Source: Halomonas salipaludis (GTDB lineage Bacteria > Pseudomonadota > Gammaproteobacteria > Pseudomonadales > Halomonadaceae). From it: a stretch of DNA of 37,523 nucleotides. The stretch spans positions 1-37,523 of the forward strand of contig NZ_NSKB01000016.1 of assembly GCF_002286975.1 (NCBI RefSeq), in the 5' to 3' direction. This document shows, in pieces, positions 8,638 through 16,196 of this stretch (position 1 is the first letter of the stretch; every line of letters starts with the position of its first letter). A program made the translations under genes and the position numbers. A model generated the notes under the pieces. That model saw only the letters and a program-made list of their open reading frames with translations, did no database searches and was not told the origin of the DNA.

Positions 8638-9120
8638 CTATTGATTTTTAGAGTCTAGTATTTCGTGAACCTCTTGAACAGCCTTATTTAAGTAGCTGAT
8701 TTCATTTGGCATCCATTCTCTTGTATTTTTATTCTCATGTACCGAGATCCACCCCACCAATTCGTCATCTCGAATAAGGGGCCCTAGCATTTGTGCCTTG
8801 ACGCCATAAATCTCAATGAGTGCAATTGGCGGCGCTGGCGTGACGTCCAGGCAAGACGTCTGAACCAGAATCTCCCGGTGGCGCTCGAGCCATTCCACCG
8901 TTTCCAATTTCCGCTGATCCAAGGAAGTTTCTCCAGATAATGGATTAATGTTTTTCGCCAATGCCTCGCCCGCTGGATCATCAACATGAAAGGAAACTCT
9001 CGGCAAGTCGATACGAAGGGTAGTGCGGCTTGCCTTGGTCGCCTCAAGCAATTTTTCGAGGACATTATTAAAGGCTTCTACCAGCCTTTCACGCTCGTCA
9101 ATATGGTTAGCTTTATTCAT
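8638..9120 (-). CDS. Small stand-alone GAF-domain protein
   Basis: 160 residues, with one GAF-like domain over most of the length: LLEATKASRTTLRIDLP (strand 1), IALIEIYGVKAQMLGPLIRDDELVGWISVHE (central sheet) and a C-terminal helix LNKAVQEVHEIL. There is no output domain. GAF modules bind small molecules or dimerise. It lies first after the asparaginase in the operon, 33 bases before the DctP start. A role in sensing the operon substrate or in guarding the pathway is possible, but nothing in the sequence shows what it binds. Confidence 0.68.
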   Translation of the reverse strand: MNKANHIDERERLVEAFNNVLEKLLEATKASRTTLRIDLPRVSFHVDDPAGEALAKNINPLSGETSLDQRKLETVEWLERHREILVQTSCLDVTPAPPIALIEIYGVKAQMLGPLIRDDELVGWISVHENKNTREWMPNEISYLNKAVQEVHEILDSKNQ

Positions 9121-9224
9121 GATGTCCCAATATTTATGTAATTATGCATTGATGCCAAAAATTCTGACACTGAAGTTTTTAAAAATTCTCGACAGATCTA
9201 AAGTACTCAAAACATATCACTGCA

Positions 9225-10223
9225 TCAGGGTGGAGGTATCGTTTCTTCGAGCCTCGCGATTATGTCGACTTCACCCGTCGTGGAGAGCAGTACGGCTAGG
9301 GTCAAACGCGCCTTGCGAGCACTGAGATCACGTACCGCCAAGCATCCTCGCGCTTCTAGACTGACTAAGCTGCCCGGGAATTCGTAACGGGTATTGACGG
9401 GCCCTTCCGGACAGGACGACACCACCATCACCGTTAGGCCAGCCGCCACGGCGCGGTCAATGGCATCGAGCCAGGTCGGCGGCACATGCCCCCTGCCCAG
9501 TCCGTCGATGATCAGGCCTCTGGCCCCGCCAGCCACCACTGCGTCTACCAGATCGGGGCTGGCCCCCAGATACACCGCTAGAATGTCCACCCGTGGCAGC
9601 ACATCGCCCAGCGGCAACGAGGCCCCACATCGCGGCATCTGCGCCAAGTGCACACGATGGCCATCCACATAGCCCAGCGGCCCGTATCCCGGCGCGCCAA
9701 ACCCCTGCACCTGATAGCTGTTTAGCTTGCGAACGTGGCGCGCGGCATAAATCGATTCGTTGAACACCACCGTCACGCCGAGCCGCGCCATCACCGGTTC
9801 GGCGGCGGCGCTGATTGCACTTGCCAGATTGCGAAACGCATCACTACCCGCCTCATGGGGGGCACGCTGGGAGCCCGTGACCACCAGGGCGCAGTGATCA
9901 AGCGACAGAGTAATGTCTAGAAAGTGCGCGGTTTCCTCAAGAGTGTCGGTACCGTGAGTCACAACGATACCGTCGACATCGGGGTCAATCGCCAGGCGCT
10001 TGCATATGCGAGCCATCTCGACCAGATCCACTAGGTCGACCGCGTTGCTGGGCTTCTGCAGAATTGATCTGACCTCGACCGTCAACTGCTCATTTTCCGA
10101 GAAAGCAACACGCTCCAGCAGTGCCTCGCCGCTCATCGCGCCAGAAATGTTGAGGCCCGACGCGCTTGGCTCGCTGGCGATCGTGCCACCGGTGGTCAGC
10201 ACAACGACGTGTCGCTTGGTCAT
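9225..10223 (-). CDS. Asparaginase-family amidohydrolase
   Basis: A 332-residue member of the asparaginase/glutaminase superfamily. Both threonine motifs are present: TTGGTIAS at 10-17 (nucleophile region) and VVTHGTDTLEETA at 88-99 with T92-D93. No signal peptide is seen, so it is probably cytoplasmic. The third conserved region, usually TGAMR followed by SADGP-NL, reads TGSQRAPHEAGSDAFRNL and is clearly different, which may reflect a substrate other than asparagine. It is the first gene of the leftward operon. A half-amide such as succinamate, the product expected from an imidase, is one candidate substrate (inference). It faces a divergent FadR-type regulator across about 250 bp. Confidence 0.87.
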   Translation of the reverse strand: MTKRHVVVLTTGGTIASEPSASGLNISGAMSGEALLERVAFSENEQLTVEVRSILQKPSNAVDLVDLVEMARICKRLAIDPDVDGIVVTHGTDTLEETAHFLDITLSLDHCALVVTGSQRAPHEAGSDAFRNLASAISAAAEPVMARLGVTVVFNESIYAARHVRKLNSYQVQGFGAPGYGPLGYVDGHRVHLAQMPRCGASLPLGDVLPRVDILAVYLGASPDLVDAVVAGGARGLIIDGLGRGHVPPTWLDAIDRAVAAGLTVMVVSSCPEGPVNTRYEFPGSLVSLEARGCLAVRDLSARKARLTLAVLLSTTGEVDIIARLEETIPPP

Positions 10224-10273
10224 CGATTCTCCCCGAGTGTGTTACGGACCCCTGTGCTCAGAAGCAACCTACA

Positions 10274-10307
10274 AGATATCTGCTGTAAGGATATCTGATG
10301 TCTGATG
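10274..10307. promoter_or_regulatory. Candidate operator between asparaginase operon and FadR-type regulator
   Basis: The word gatatctg occurs at 10275-10282 and again at 10290-10297, 15 bp apart, followed by a tandem tctgatg at 10294-10300 and 10301-10307. The divergent arrangement makes this the natural place for a regulator binding site. GntR/FadR proteins usually bind short inverted repeats, and these are mostly direct repeats, so the match is only suggestive. Confidence 0.35.
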
Positions 10308-10473
10308 TCTAAGAAGCATGCTAGACTCTCTTCACGTCGAGACGCAAGTGTCGTTTGCCAAGATTTTCATCAGGCCAGGTGCAGACTCCGGCACAAGCGA
10401 AGGCGCAAGCGACCCCGCGGAGCAATCCAGCCTGCCATTCTCACGTATACCATCGACAACACGAGACTCGCTC

Positions 10474-11211
10474 ATGAGGACCAAGCCACAACCGGCTGTC
10501 ACCCCAATGGAACCGACCCGCTTTGGCGGCTCTATGGAGCGCAGCTCCATCGCCTTTCAGATACTCGAGCGTATCAAGACCGCCCTGATCCGCGGACAAT
10601 TAAAGCCTGGCGACTATCTGCCCTCCGAGACCGAGCTCACCCAGAGCCTGGGTATCGGCAAGTCGAGCGTGCGGGAAGCCATAAAGATGCTACAGGCGAT
10701 CGGCATTGTAGAAGTACGCCGCGGCCAGGGAACCATCATCCGCCGCGAACCCGGCACGCCGCTGGTCGACCCCATGGCGTTCGGGATGATCCTGGCCCGC
10801 GGGATGACGCGCGACGTCCTTGAATTTCGCCAGATGTTCGAGCCCGCCTACACCCTCCAGGCCATGGCCAATGCCACCCCTGAGGATCACGCCAGCATTC
10901 GTCACGCTATCACTGCCTTGGCAGCAGCCATCGCCAACGGCGAGCAGACCTCGCGACACGATGTCTCTTTCCACCGTGCCGTGCTGCGGGCTACGCACAA
11001 TCCGATGACAATTCGTGTCGGGGAAACCTTGATCGAGCTGATTGAAGCAGCCCTTGAGACCTCAATGCAGACACTGCCGGAAACAGCCCTGAAAGATCAT
11101 CAAGCAATTTATGCCGCCTTCCAGGCAGGGGATACCAACGGCGTGCTTGCCGCCATCGAAGAAAGCAGCAAAAGCTGGGAAACCAACCTCACGTATCCCG
11201 ATGATCCGTGA
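10474..11211 (+). CDS. GntR-family transcriptional regulator, FadR subfamily (FCD domain)
   Basis: 245 residues from the chosen ATG at 10474. The frame is open back to 10318, but the upstream part is low in secondary structure and unlike the family; ATG at 10507 is a further option and none has a good ribosome site. The winged helix occupies the first third (AFQILERIKTALIRGQLKPGDYLPSE, then the recognition helix GKSSVREAIKMLQAIGIVEVRRGQGT). An FCD all-helical effector domain follows, with the metal-binding pattern of D..., H in FHRAVL and KDHQAIYAAF. It is transcribed away from the asparaginase gene and is most likely the local regulator of that operon, released by a carboxylic acid ligand (family knowledge plus position). 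Confidence 0.85.
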   Translation: MRTKPQPAVTPMEPTRFGGSMERSSIAFQILERIKTALIRGQLKPGDYLPSETELTQSLGIGKSSVREAIKMLQAIGIVEVRRGQGTIIRREPGTPLVDPMAFGMILARGMTRDVLEFRQMFEPAYTLQAMANATPEDHASIRHAITALAAAIANGEQTSRHDVSFHRAVLRATHNPMTIRVGETLIELIEAALETSMQTLPETALKDHQAIYAAFQAGDTNGVLAAIEESSKSWETNLTYPDDP

Positions 11212-11457
11212 ACTTGTAAACCAGCCGATGCTCACGATCGATTCAACGTGGCCAACCGCTTAGGTCAAGCGGTGCGTGATCCGAACTTTCTCAACGCTCG
11301 ACCTCGGCGATAGCTTCATTCAGTTGCTTCACGTTCCCTGAGGTTGCCATCAGGTAGGCGGCCTCTTATTAAGTTCTACGCATTCTGGCGTGAAAGCGAA
11401 GTGATCTTAGTGAAAGGCAGGATAGAGAAACGGCGGTAAATCCGAGTAAGCTGATGT
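11212..11457. other. Noncoding stretch between regulator and truncated umuC
   Basis: No convincing gene. On the minus strand a short open end reads MATSGNVKQLNEAIAEVER before a stop at about 11292, which could be the tail of a lost gene, but it has no recognisable family. The missing C-terminal two-thirds of umuC was presumably removed by a deletion that ended in or near this stretch. Confidence 0.4.
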
Positions 11458-11973
11458 TCACCACAAACGTCTGCTCACGGATACCGCCGTTGCCATGTGC
11501 GAGAGGGGAAGCTTCTTGGCCATCCGATTGGCCAACTTGGCCAGGGTGCGCGTCGGTGCGATCCCCACGCTGACCGGGATATGCGTGAAGCGACGGACCT
11601 TGGTAAACAGCTCTTGGGCATGGACATGCATCTGATCCGGGGAAAAGCCATCGAAGCGCACGAACATCTCATCAATGGAATATGGCTCGACCCCGGCAGA
11701 GAACTCCTCCAGCACCCGCTGCACCTGTGACGACATGTCGCCATACAGCTCGTAGTTGGACGACAGCAGCACGATGCGATGCTGACGCAGCAGCTGCTTC
11801 AACTCGAAGGCGGGCGTGCCCATCTCCACCCCCAGGGCCTTGAGCTCGTTGGAACGGGCAATCACGCAGCCATCGTTATTGGAAAGGACGCCGACCGGCA
11901 CACCATCGAGATCCGGCCGGAACGCCCGCTCGCAGCTCACGTAAAAATTGTTGCAGTCGATCAGCCCAATCAC
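11458..11973 (-). pseudogene. umuC: UmuC, truncated (N-terminal 163 or so residues of DNA polymerase V catalytic subunit)
   Basis: The frame encodes 171 residues where UmuC normally has about 420. The palm and active-site parts are present: the first acidic residue in MIGLIDCNNFYVSCERAF, then VLSNNDGCVIARSNE, SSNYELYGDMS and the catalytic YSIDE. Similarity stops at about MAKKLP; the last residues (SHMATAVSVSRRLW) look unlike UmuC and end at a stop. Thumb, little finger and clamp-binding parts are gone, so no polymerase is expected. It starts 15 bp after the umuD stop, preserving operon order. Confidence 0.88.
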
Positions 11974-11988
11974 TCGGAGGCTCCCTGG

Positions 11989-12429
11989 CTACACCGGATA
12001 CTCGTGGATCACCGCACGGACCACGCCCCAGGCCTGGCACTCCAGGTCGGCAGCGGGGATAGGACGGTAGCGGGGATTACCCGAGGTGAGGTAAGGCCGG
12101 TTGCCTAGCAGCTCGTAACGCTTGACCACCAGCTCCCCCTCCACCGTCGCGACGAGGATATGCCCGGGCCGTGGGTCTATCGAGCTGTCCACCACCAGCA
12201 GATCCCCCTCCTGGATCCCCAGCGCCTCCATGCTGTCGCCGGTCACCGTCATGAAAAAGGTCGAGGCCGACCGCTTCACCAGCCGCTCATTGAGGTCCAG
12301 GGTTCGGCCTTCATAGTCTTGAGCCGGGCTCGGGAAGCCCGACAGGCCTGCGCGGGTCAGCTGTAGCGGAAAAGGTAATGGCAGCCACGGCGGCTCGCGA
12401 TGGGCCGGGATCAGTTTGTCATGTGCCAT
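11989..12429 (-). CDS. umuD: UmuD, LexA-like self-cleaving SOS mutagenesis protein
   Basis: 146 residues. The peptidase S24 catalytic pair is S66 (TGDSM) and K103 (VVKRYELL), 37 residues apart as in E. coli UmuD (60 and 97). The cleavage site lies in the LSG-FPSPA segment around residues 30-31, in line with the C-G site before FPSPA in E. coli. RecA-stimulated cleavage gives UmuD', the partner of UmuC in polymerase V. The start has an excellent ribosome site (aaggagg, about 5 bp upstream). The gene itself looks intact, but its partner umuC is truncated and its operator is split by an insertion sequence 28 bp upstream. Confidence 0.92.
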   Translation of the reverse strand: MAHDKLIPAHREPPWLPLPFPLQLTRAGLSGFPSPAQDYEGRTLDLNERLVKRSASTFFMTVTGDSMEALGIQEGDLLVVDSSIDPRPGHILVATVEGELVVKRYELLGNRPYLTSGNPRYRPIPAADLECQAWGVVRAVIHEYPV

Positions 12430-12443
12430 GGAGGCCTCCTTGA

Positions 12444-12457
12444 TACTAGATATGCAT
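12444..12457 (-). promoter_or_regulatory. Half of a LexA box left next to umuD
   Basis: tactagatatgcat here and acagta at 13500-13505 become contiguous if the IS1595 element and one copy of its 8-bp target duplication are removed. The joined 20-mer matches the E. coli LexA consensus (TACTGT-(AT)4-ACAGTA) at 16 of 20 positions, with the right-hand CAG intact and TAG in place of CTG on the other side. It would sit just upstream of the umuD ribosome site, the normal place for an SOS operator. Confidence 0.7.
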
Positions 12458-13491
12458 GGCTATGTTGGTATCTGTTGTTGGTTACCGCCGATCGCCGCAC
12501 GGAGCCACGCTTCCTCGGCTGGCTTGGCGGTTTCAAACAGTCGCCGCCATGCCAGGTAATTCGGTAAATACGCTGTTCCCACCCCATGAAAGCGTCCCAT
12601 CCAGCCCTTTAATCGGCTGATATAGCTGTTGACGTTCTGAATGTGGTATTCCTTGCCAATCACTCGCTGGTTATCGAGTGTGATCAGTCGGTGATGGGCA
12701 ATCCCATGCTCAGCAGAGAAGGTCTTATACCAGCTGTGCCCGTCCGAACATAAAATCGAATCCCGATCGATGATCGGTGCCAGAAAGTCGTGGACAGTAG
12801 CCTTCTGAAGCATCGAATCCACCAGATCACTGACGTGGCCGTTGCGATCACGCACGATAACGACTGAAATTTTATCCGCTTTTTTCTTCCTATTGCTCTG
12901 TCCGCCACGCTTCCGAGGCTTGCGGTGCGTGAGGTAGCGTTTTCCCTTGCAGGACTCCGCAAAGAAGGTCTCGTCTACCTCGATAATGCCGGACAAGGCA
13001 TTGACGTTGGCACGGGCACTCTCTCGCAGGAAGCGATGACGCCAACGGAAGGCTGTCTTTAAATCGATACCCACTCGGGCTGCCGAGACGCGTAATGTCA
13101 GGCTGTCTCGCATGCAGCGCAGGTAGTTAAACCATTTGTCACGGTGGTGCAGCTTGGCCAGGGGCGTTCCAGTAAGGCCATTGAACGTCTTGCGACACGC
13201 AGGATTCCGGCACCGATACCGCGGCAAACCACCGGCACGCCCCCATTTGACAGGATGCTCATTGCCGCAGTGGGGACATGGAGGGTGAGATCTTGACGTC
13301 TCAATCAGGGTGTCCGCTTGGGCGTTGATTTGCCCAATCAGCTGATTGGAAAAGTACTTTTTGAGATCGACGGGGAGGCGAACCAGTATCTGCTCGAGAG
13401 ATTTGAGGTCTGCACGCTTCATGGTGTACTCCAGGGGAAACTGGATATACAGTATTTTGGAAGCACGCCAACAGCAGATACCAACATAGCG
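12458..13491. mobile_element. IS1595-family insertion sequence, complete, 1034 bp
   Basis: The terminal inverted repeats are gctatgttggtatctgttg at 12459 onward and its near-complement ending at 13490 (one mismatch in about 23 bp). The element is flanked by a perfect 8-bp target duplication atatgcat at 12450-12457 and 13492-13499, the size expected for IS1595. One intact transposase gene fills it and its stop codon lies inside the left inverted repeat. The clean duplication indicates a fairly recent insertion. Confidence 0.93.
12460..13422 (-). CDS. IS1595-family (ISXO2-like) transposase
   Basis: 320 residues from the ATG at 13422 (MKRADLKSLEQ); the frame is open upstream to 13530 but that extension would run out through the inverted repeat. 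An N-terminal zinc ribbon is visible (CPHCGNEHPVKW, then CRNPACRKTF), followed by a helix-turn-helix-like part (RVSAARVGIDLKTAFRWRHRFL). The ISXO2-like DDE/N domain has GIIEVDETFF for the first acid and SDGHSWY for the second, with HIQNVNSYISRLKGWMGRFHGV near the end. Transcription runs toward umuD, so readthrough could drive umuD. Confidence 0.92.
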   Translation of the reverse strand: MKRADLKSLEQILVRLPVDLKKYFSNQLIGQINAQADTLIETSRSHPPCPHCGNEHPVKWGRAGGLPRYRCRNPACRKTFNGLTGTPLAKLHHRDKWFNYLRCMRDSLTLRVSAARVGIDLKTAFRWRHRFLRESARANVNALSGIIEVDETFFAESCKGKRYLTHRKPRKRGGQSNRKKKADKISVVIVRDRNGHVSDLVDSMLQKATVHDFLAPIIDRDSILCSDGHSWYKTFSAEHGIAHHRLITLDNQRVIGKEYHIQNVNSYISRLKGWMGRFHGVGTAYLPNYLAWRRLFETAKPAEEAWLRAAIGGNQQQIPT

Positions 13492-13505
13492 ATATGCATA
13501 CAGTA
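13492..13505 (-). promoter_or_regulatory. Other half of the split LexA box
   Basis: atatgcatacagta repeats the 8-bp duplication and carries the acagta half of the operator now stranded on the far side of the insertion sequence. The base next to it is the end of the element, so the opposite half-site is lost. From here to 13705 I see no gene and no other signal; the stretch is the former upstream region of umuD. Confidence 0.6.
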
Positions 13506-13705
13506 TCGGGGATGAAAAATACCTTGCCAAGAGCTCGCGGGAAGATGCGGCTCGGTATGCAGAGGCATGCTATGAGGCCTTTAGACGTATTTGATGATTT
13601 CTGTATTTCTTCAACAGCCTTTCGTCGTGGAGACGGCTGCCTTTCAGTCCAGTAGCGTCCCTTATCTCGTTCGCTATAGAGTGACTCTTTCTCTTTTTTA
13701 CGATT

Positions 13706-13948
13706 TTACGACTTTCTGTATTTTTCCGTCAGCAAGTCTCTCACCTCATCGGCCATTTTGCGCCCTCTCATCGCGCAGTCGGCTTTGAGTTTGGAATGCA
13801 GCTCCGCTGGAATGTCGATAGTGAGGCGCTTCATAGGCTCCTTGGGAGCATCCTGTGTTCTGGAGCCCACCCAGGCATCCGCTGCCGTATCGTCAGCTGC
13901 TTTCTTGGCGGAGGGCTTTCCGCCGATCGACACCTTCTTGCTACTCAT
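13706..13948 (-). CDS. Small ribbon-helix-helix protein, ParA partner (centromere-binding candidate)
   Basis: 80 residues. The N-terminal 38 residues are polar and flexible (KKVSIGGKPSAKKAADDT). The C-terminal half reads as a ribbon-helix-helix: strand KRLTIDIPAE, helix ELHSKLKADCAMRG, turn, helix KMADEVRDLLTEKYRK. This layout, a disordered N-terminal arm plus an RHH fold, matches ParG-type partition proteins, whose arm stimulates the ParA ATPase. Its ATG overlaps the ParA stop by four bases. I infer that it binds the plasmid partition site and represses the par promoter. Confidence 0.78.
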   Translation of the reverse strand: MSSKKVSIGGKPSAKKAADDTAADAWVGSRTQDAPKEPMKRLTIDIPAELHSKLKADCAMRGRKMADEVRDLLTEKYRKS

Positions 13949-14574
13949 GAGAAACGCTCCTGCAGTTCTAACATCACGGCCTCGATCTCCTGAGAGGCAA
14001 CTCCATCTCGGTCTTGTTCGTAGACGGCTTTGCCAACTGCGGCGGCTTCAGCAAAAACCACACGCTGCACCACGCTGGCTTCGAGCGTCGGTAGTTCATA
14101 GGCCTCCAGAGCCTCGCGGACATCACGACCAATAGCGGTGTTGATAATTTTACGGTTAATTACAAATACAGATTTCAAGCTTTCTTTAAATACAGATGCT
14201 TCCTGTATGAGCTTCACTACCTCGTCCGCTGCCCAGATGTCGTAGGGAGACGGTTGGACAGGAACCAGTACCACGTCACTCGCCATGATGGCGGAACGGG
14301 CTAGATCAGTGACGCGAGGTGGCCCATCGATCACGATGGCGTCGTACCCCTCGCCCACTACAGGAAGTTCTTTGTGAATGCTGGGCTTGGGCAAACCGAC
14401 GACAGCGAATAAGGGATTTTCTTCTCGGGCCGCCGCCCAATCTAGGGCGCTACCTTGGGGGTCAGCGTCAATCAGCAGCACCCGCTTTCCAGTTCGTGCC
14501 AGAGCTGCGGCAAGGTTAACGGATAACGTCGTTTTACCAACGCCACCCTTTTGGTTGAGCACTCCTATGATCAT
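13945..14574 (-). CDS. parA: ParA-type partition ATPase
   Basis: 209 residues, the short (type Ib) class without an N-terminal DNA-binding domain. The deviant Walker A KGGVGKTT is at 9-16, the A' motif LIDADPQGSA follows near 34-43, and the Walker B-like segment IVIDGPPRVTDLA is near 80-92. ParF/ParA proteins form ATP-dependent assemblies on the nucleoid that separate plasmid copies. It is the first gene of a two-gene par operon and is read away from the six-repeat array that begins about 90 bp upstream. Confidence 0.93.
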   Translation of the reverse strand: MIIGVLNQKGGVGKTTLSVNLAAALARTGKRVLLIDADPQGSALDWAAAREENPLFAVVGLPKPSIHKELPVVGEGYDAIVIDGPPRVTDLARSAIMASDVVLVPVQPSPYDIWAADEVVKLIQEASVFKESLKSVFVINRKIINTAIGRDVREALEAYELPTLEASVVQRVVFAEAAAVGKAVYEQDRDGVASQEIEAVMLELQERFS

Positions 14575-14661
14575 AAGAAAGCCTTAAATAAAGAAATACG
14601 CTTTTGATTAAAATCGTATTTGAAGTTTTTGTCAACCAAGGAATTAAGAAGGTCGCATGGA

Positions 14662-15230
14662 CCTAGGTAGATGTTGTGTCACAACAGCCATTTTGTCCTC
14701 ACTTCGTAGGGCGACCGCCTGGAGAGAGTGGGGGGAGTCGAGGCATCAGGGCCCAAGTAGGTATTGTGTCGCAACAGCCATTTTGTCCTCACTTCATGAG
14801 GGCGACCGCCTGGCCCGGCCTGGAGAGAGAGCGGGGGAGCCGAGGCATCAGGGCCCAAGTAGGTATTGTGTCACAACAGCCATTTTGTCCTCACTTCATG
14901 AGGAAGACCGCCTGGCCCGGCCTGGAGAGAGAGCGGGGGAGCCGAGGCATCAGGGCCAGGTAGGTATTGTGTCGCAACAGCCATTTTGTCCTCACTTCAT
15001 GAGGGCGACCACCTGGCTCGGCCTGGAGAGAGAGCGGGGGGAGCCGAGGCATTAGGGCCCAAGTAGGTATTGTGCCACAACAGCCATTTTGTCCTCACTT
15101 CGTGAGGGCGACCGCCTGGCTCGGCCTGGAGAGAGCAGGGGGGGGGGAAGAGAGGCGACAGGGCCCTGGTAAATGTTGTGTGACAATGAAAGCCATTTTG
15201 TCCTCACTGCCCCGTTTCCGGTGGCAAATA
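14662..15230. repeat. Six ~100-bp direct repeats with an iteron-like core
   Basis: The core agccattttgtcctcac occurs at 14686, 14776, 14878, 14979, 15082 and 15191. Steps are 90, 102, 101, 103 and 109 bp. The first five copies share almost the whole unit, including a preceding ttgtgtc-caac word, a following gag-gcgacc-cctgg segment and a purine-rich tract; the sixth is only the core. No gene is credible here; open frames across it are repeats of the unit. The core shares agccattt-gtcc with the iterons at 16197-16279 upstream of rep, so Rep is the likely ligand, with a partition or incompatibility role as the alternative. Confidence 0.88.
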
Positions 15231-15254
15231 GGACCGTGAGTCTAGATTATTTCT

Positions 15255-16139
15255 TTATTTCTTTATTTCTTTATTTCTGGCATGCTTTTCGCGAAGCCGA
15301 TTAGCAACCTGCTCATAACTCTCCCCTGGGCGGGCGGTGTGGTCTAGCAAGTGCTTAGGGTAACCGAAGAGTGATTCTTCATCTTTAGCTTCCAAAAGGC
15401 GAGGAGGTTTCTGGTCTTTTTTGGAGCCGAATTTGAACTGTATGTGTGTGACTCGACGGCCGGTTTTACGTTGCCCCCATGTGACAGAGAGATCGCTGTG
15501 GTCATTGACGTCGTTCACTGCCGGCTCGATGACCCGTCGCTTCAGGTCGCGGATAGAGGGGTACTTGTCTTCTAGATTCAGGATGTAGCGTAGCCAGTCG
15601 ATCTCCACCTCACGTTCGCCACGTCCCCGCCACTGGATCAGTAACTCATACAAGCGTACTCCGTAGCTACTGGTCATTCCCGAGACATTCTGTAGGCGGT
15701 ACTGACTAAATTCCGCCGTAAGCTGACTGAGGTAGGGAATGATGTCCTTGGAAAACCTAACCTCTACAGCCCCTTCATCTTCACGGTAGAGAATACTCTG
15801 TACCCAGCGTGTCAGCAGTACACGAGGCCGGGATCCTTTGCCGTTAGGATACTCGGTGATCCGAATGGCCTGTTCCCATAGTTTTTTTGAGGCCTGTTTG
15901 AGGGCTCTATACTCATGGTTAGCTTTGAACCCCCCCATATCCGCGAGGGCGTTAGCAGTTACGGTGTAACGGACATCATCTGTGACGACCTCATCCCGTC
16001 GTACCTGAGCAATCGCTGCTAGAATCAGCTTGCTCTCGGCGACAGTGAGACTATGGGCAGCCTCAATGAGAGCATTTGATTTGACGACGAGGTCTGTACT
16101 GGAGGGATTGTTGCTCGGCATATTGGATTGGGCCTGCAC
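15255..16139 (-). CDS. Rep_3 superfamily replication initiator
   Basis: 294 residues, the usual size for iteron-plasmid initiators. Two winged-helix halves are recognisable: the first begins LVVKSNALIEAAHSLTVAESKLILAAI and includes the stretch ANHEYRALKQASKKLWEQ; the second runs through SYGVRLYELLIQWRGRGEREVEIDWLRYILNLEDKYPSIRDLKRRVIEPAVNDVN. Such proteins bind iterons as monomers to open the origin and bind an inverted site as dimers to repress their own gene. An ATG six codons in is an alternative start. The stop codon lies in a tandem run of the 8-bp unit aaataaag (plus-strand 15247-15278), so gain or loss of one unit would change the last residues. Confidence 0.93.
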   Translation of the reverse strand: MQAQSNMPSNNPSSTDLVVKSNALIEAAHSLTVAESKLILAAIAQVRRDEVVTDDVRYTVTANALADMGGFKANHEYRALKQASKKLWEQAIRITEYPNGKGSRPRVLLTRWVQSILYREDEGAVEVRFSKDIIPYLSQLTAEFSQYRLQNVSGMTSSYGVRLYELLIQWRGRGEREVEIDWLRYILNLEDKYPSIRDLKRRVIEPAVNDVNDHSDLSVTWGQRKTGRRVTHIQFKFGSKKDQKPPRLLEAKDEESLFGYPKHLLDHTARPGESYEQVANRLREKHARNKEIKK

Positions 16140-16157
16140 TAGAGCGGATGTGTGACA

Positions 16158-16186
16158 TTATTATAGGACATGACACATGATGGCGT
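16158..16186. promoter_or_regulatory. Candidate rep operator (inverted iteron half-sites)
   Basis: ttataggacatga at 16161-16173 is the reverse complement of the sequence at 16246-16258 inside the third iteron (tcatgtcctataa). It is followed by acatgatgg, part of a second copy. The inverted iteron-like element lies 20-45 bp upstream of the rep start, where autorepression sites of iteron plasmids are normally found. Confidence 0.5.
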
Positions 16187-16196
16187 CACATAATAG

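Noticed and set aside
9120-9224. Sigma-54 promoter upstream of the GAF gene (ttggcat...tgcat)
   Set aside because: The GG and GC elements are nine bases apart instead of twelve, so the spacing does not fit the -24/-12 consensus.
14657-15055. Open frame of 132 residues across the six ~100-bp repeats
   Set aside because: The frame is made only of translated repeat units, has no ribosome site, and unit lengths that are not multiples of three break it in other copies. It is better read as noncoding repeats.
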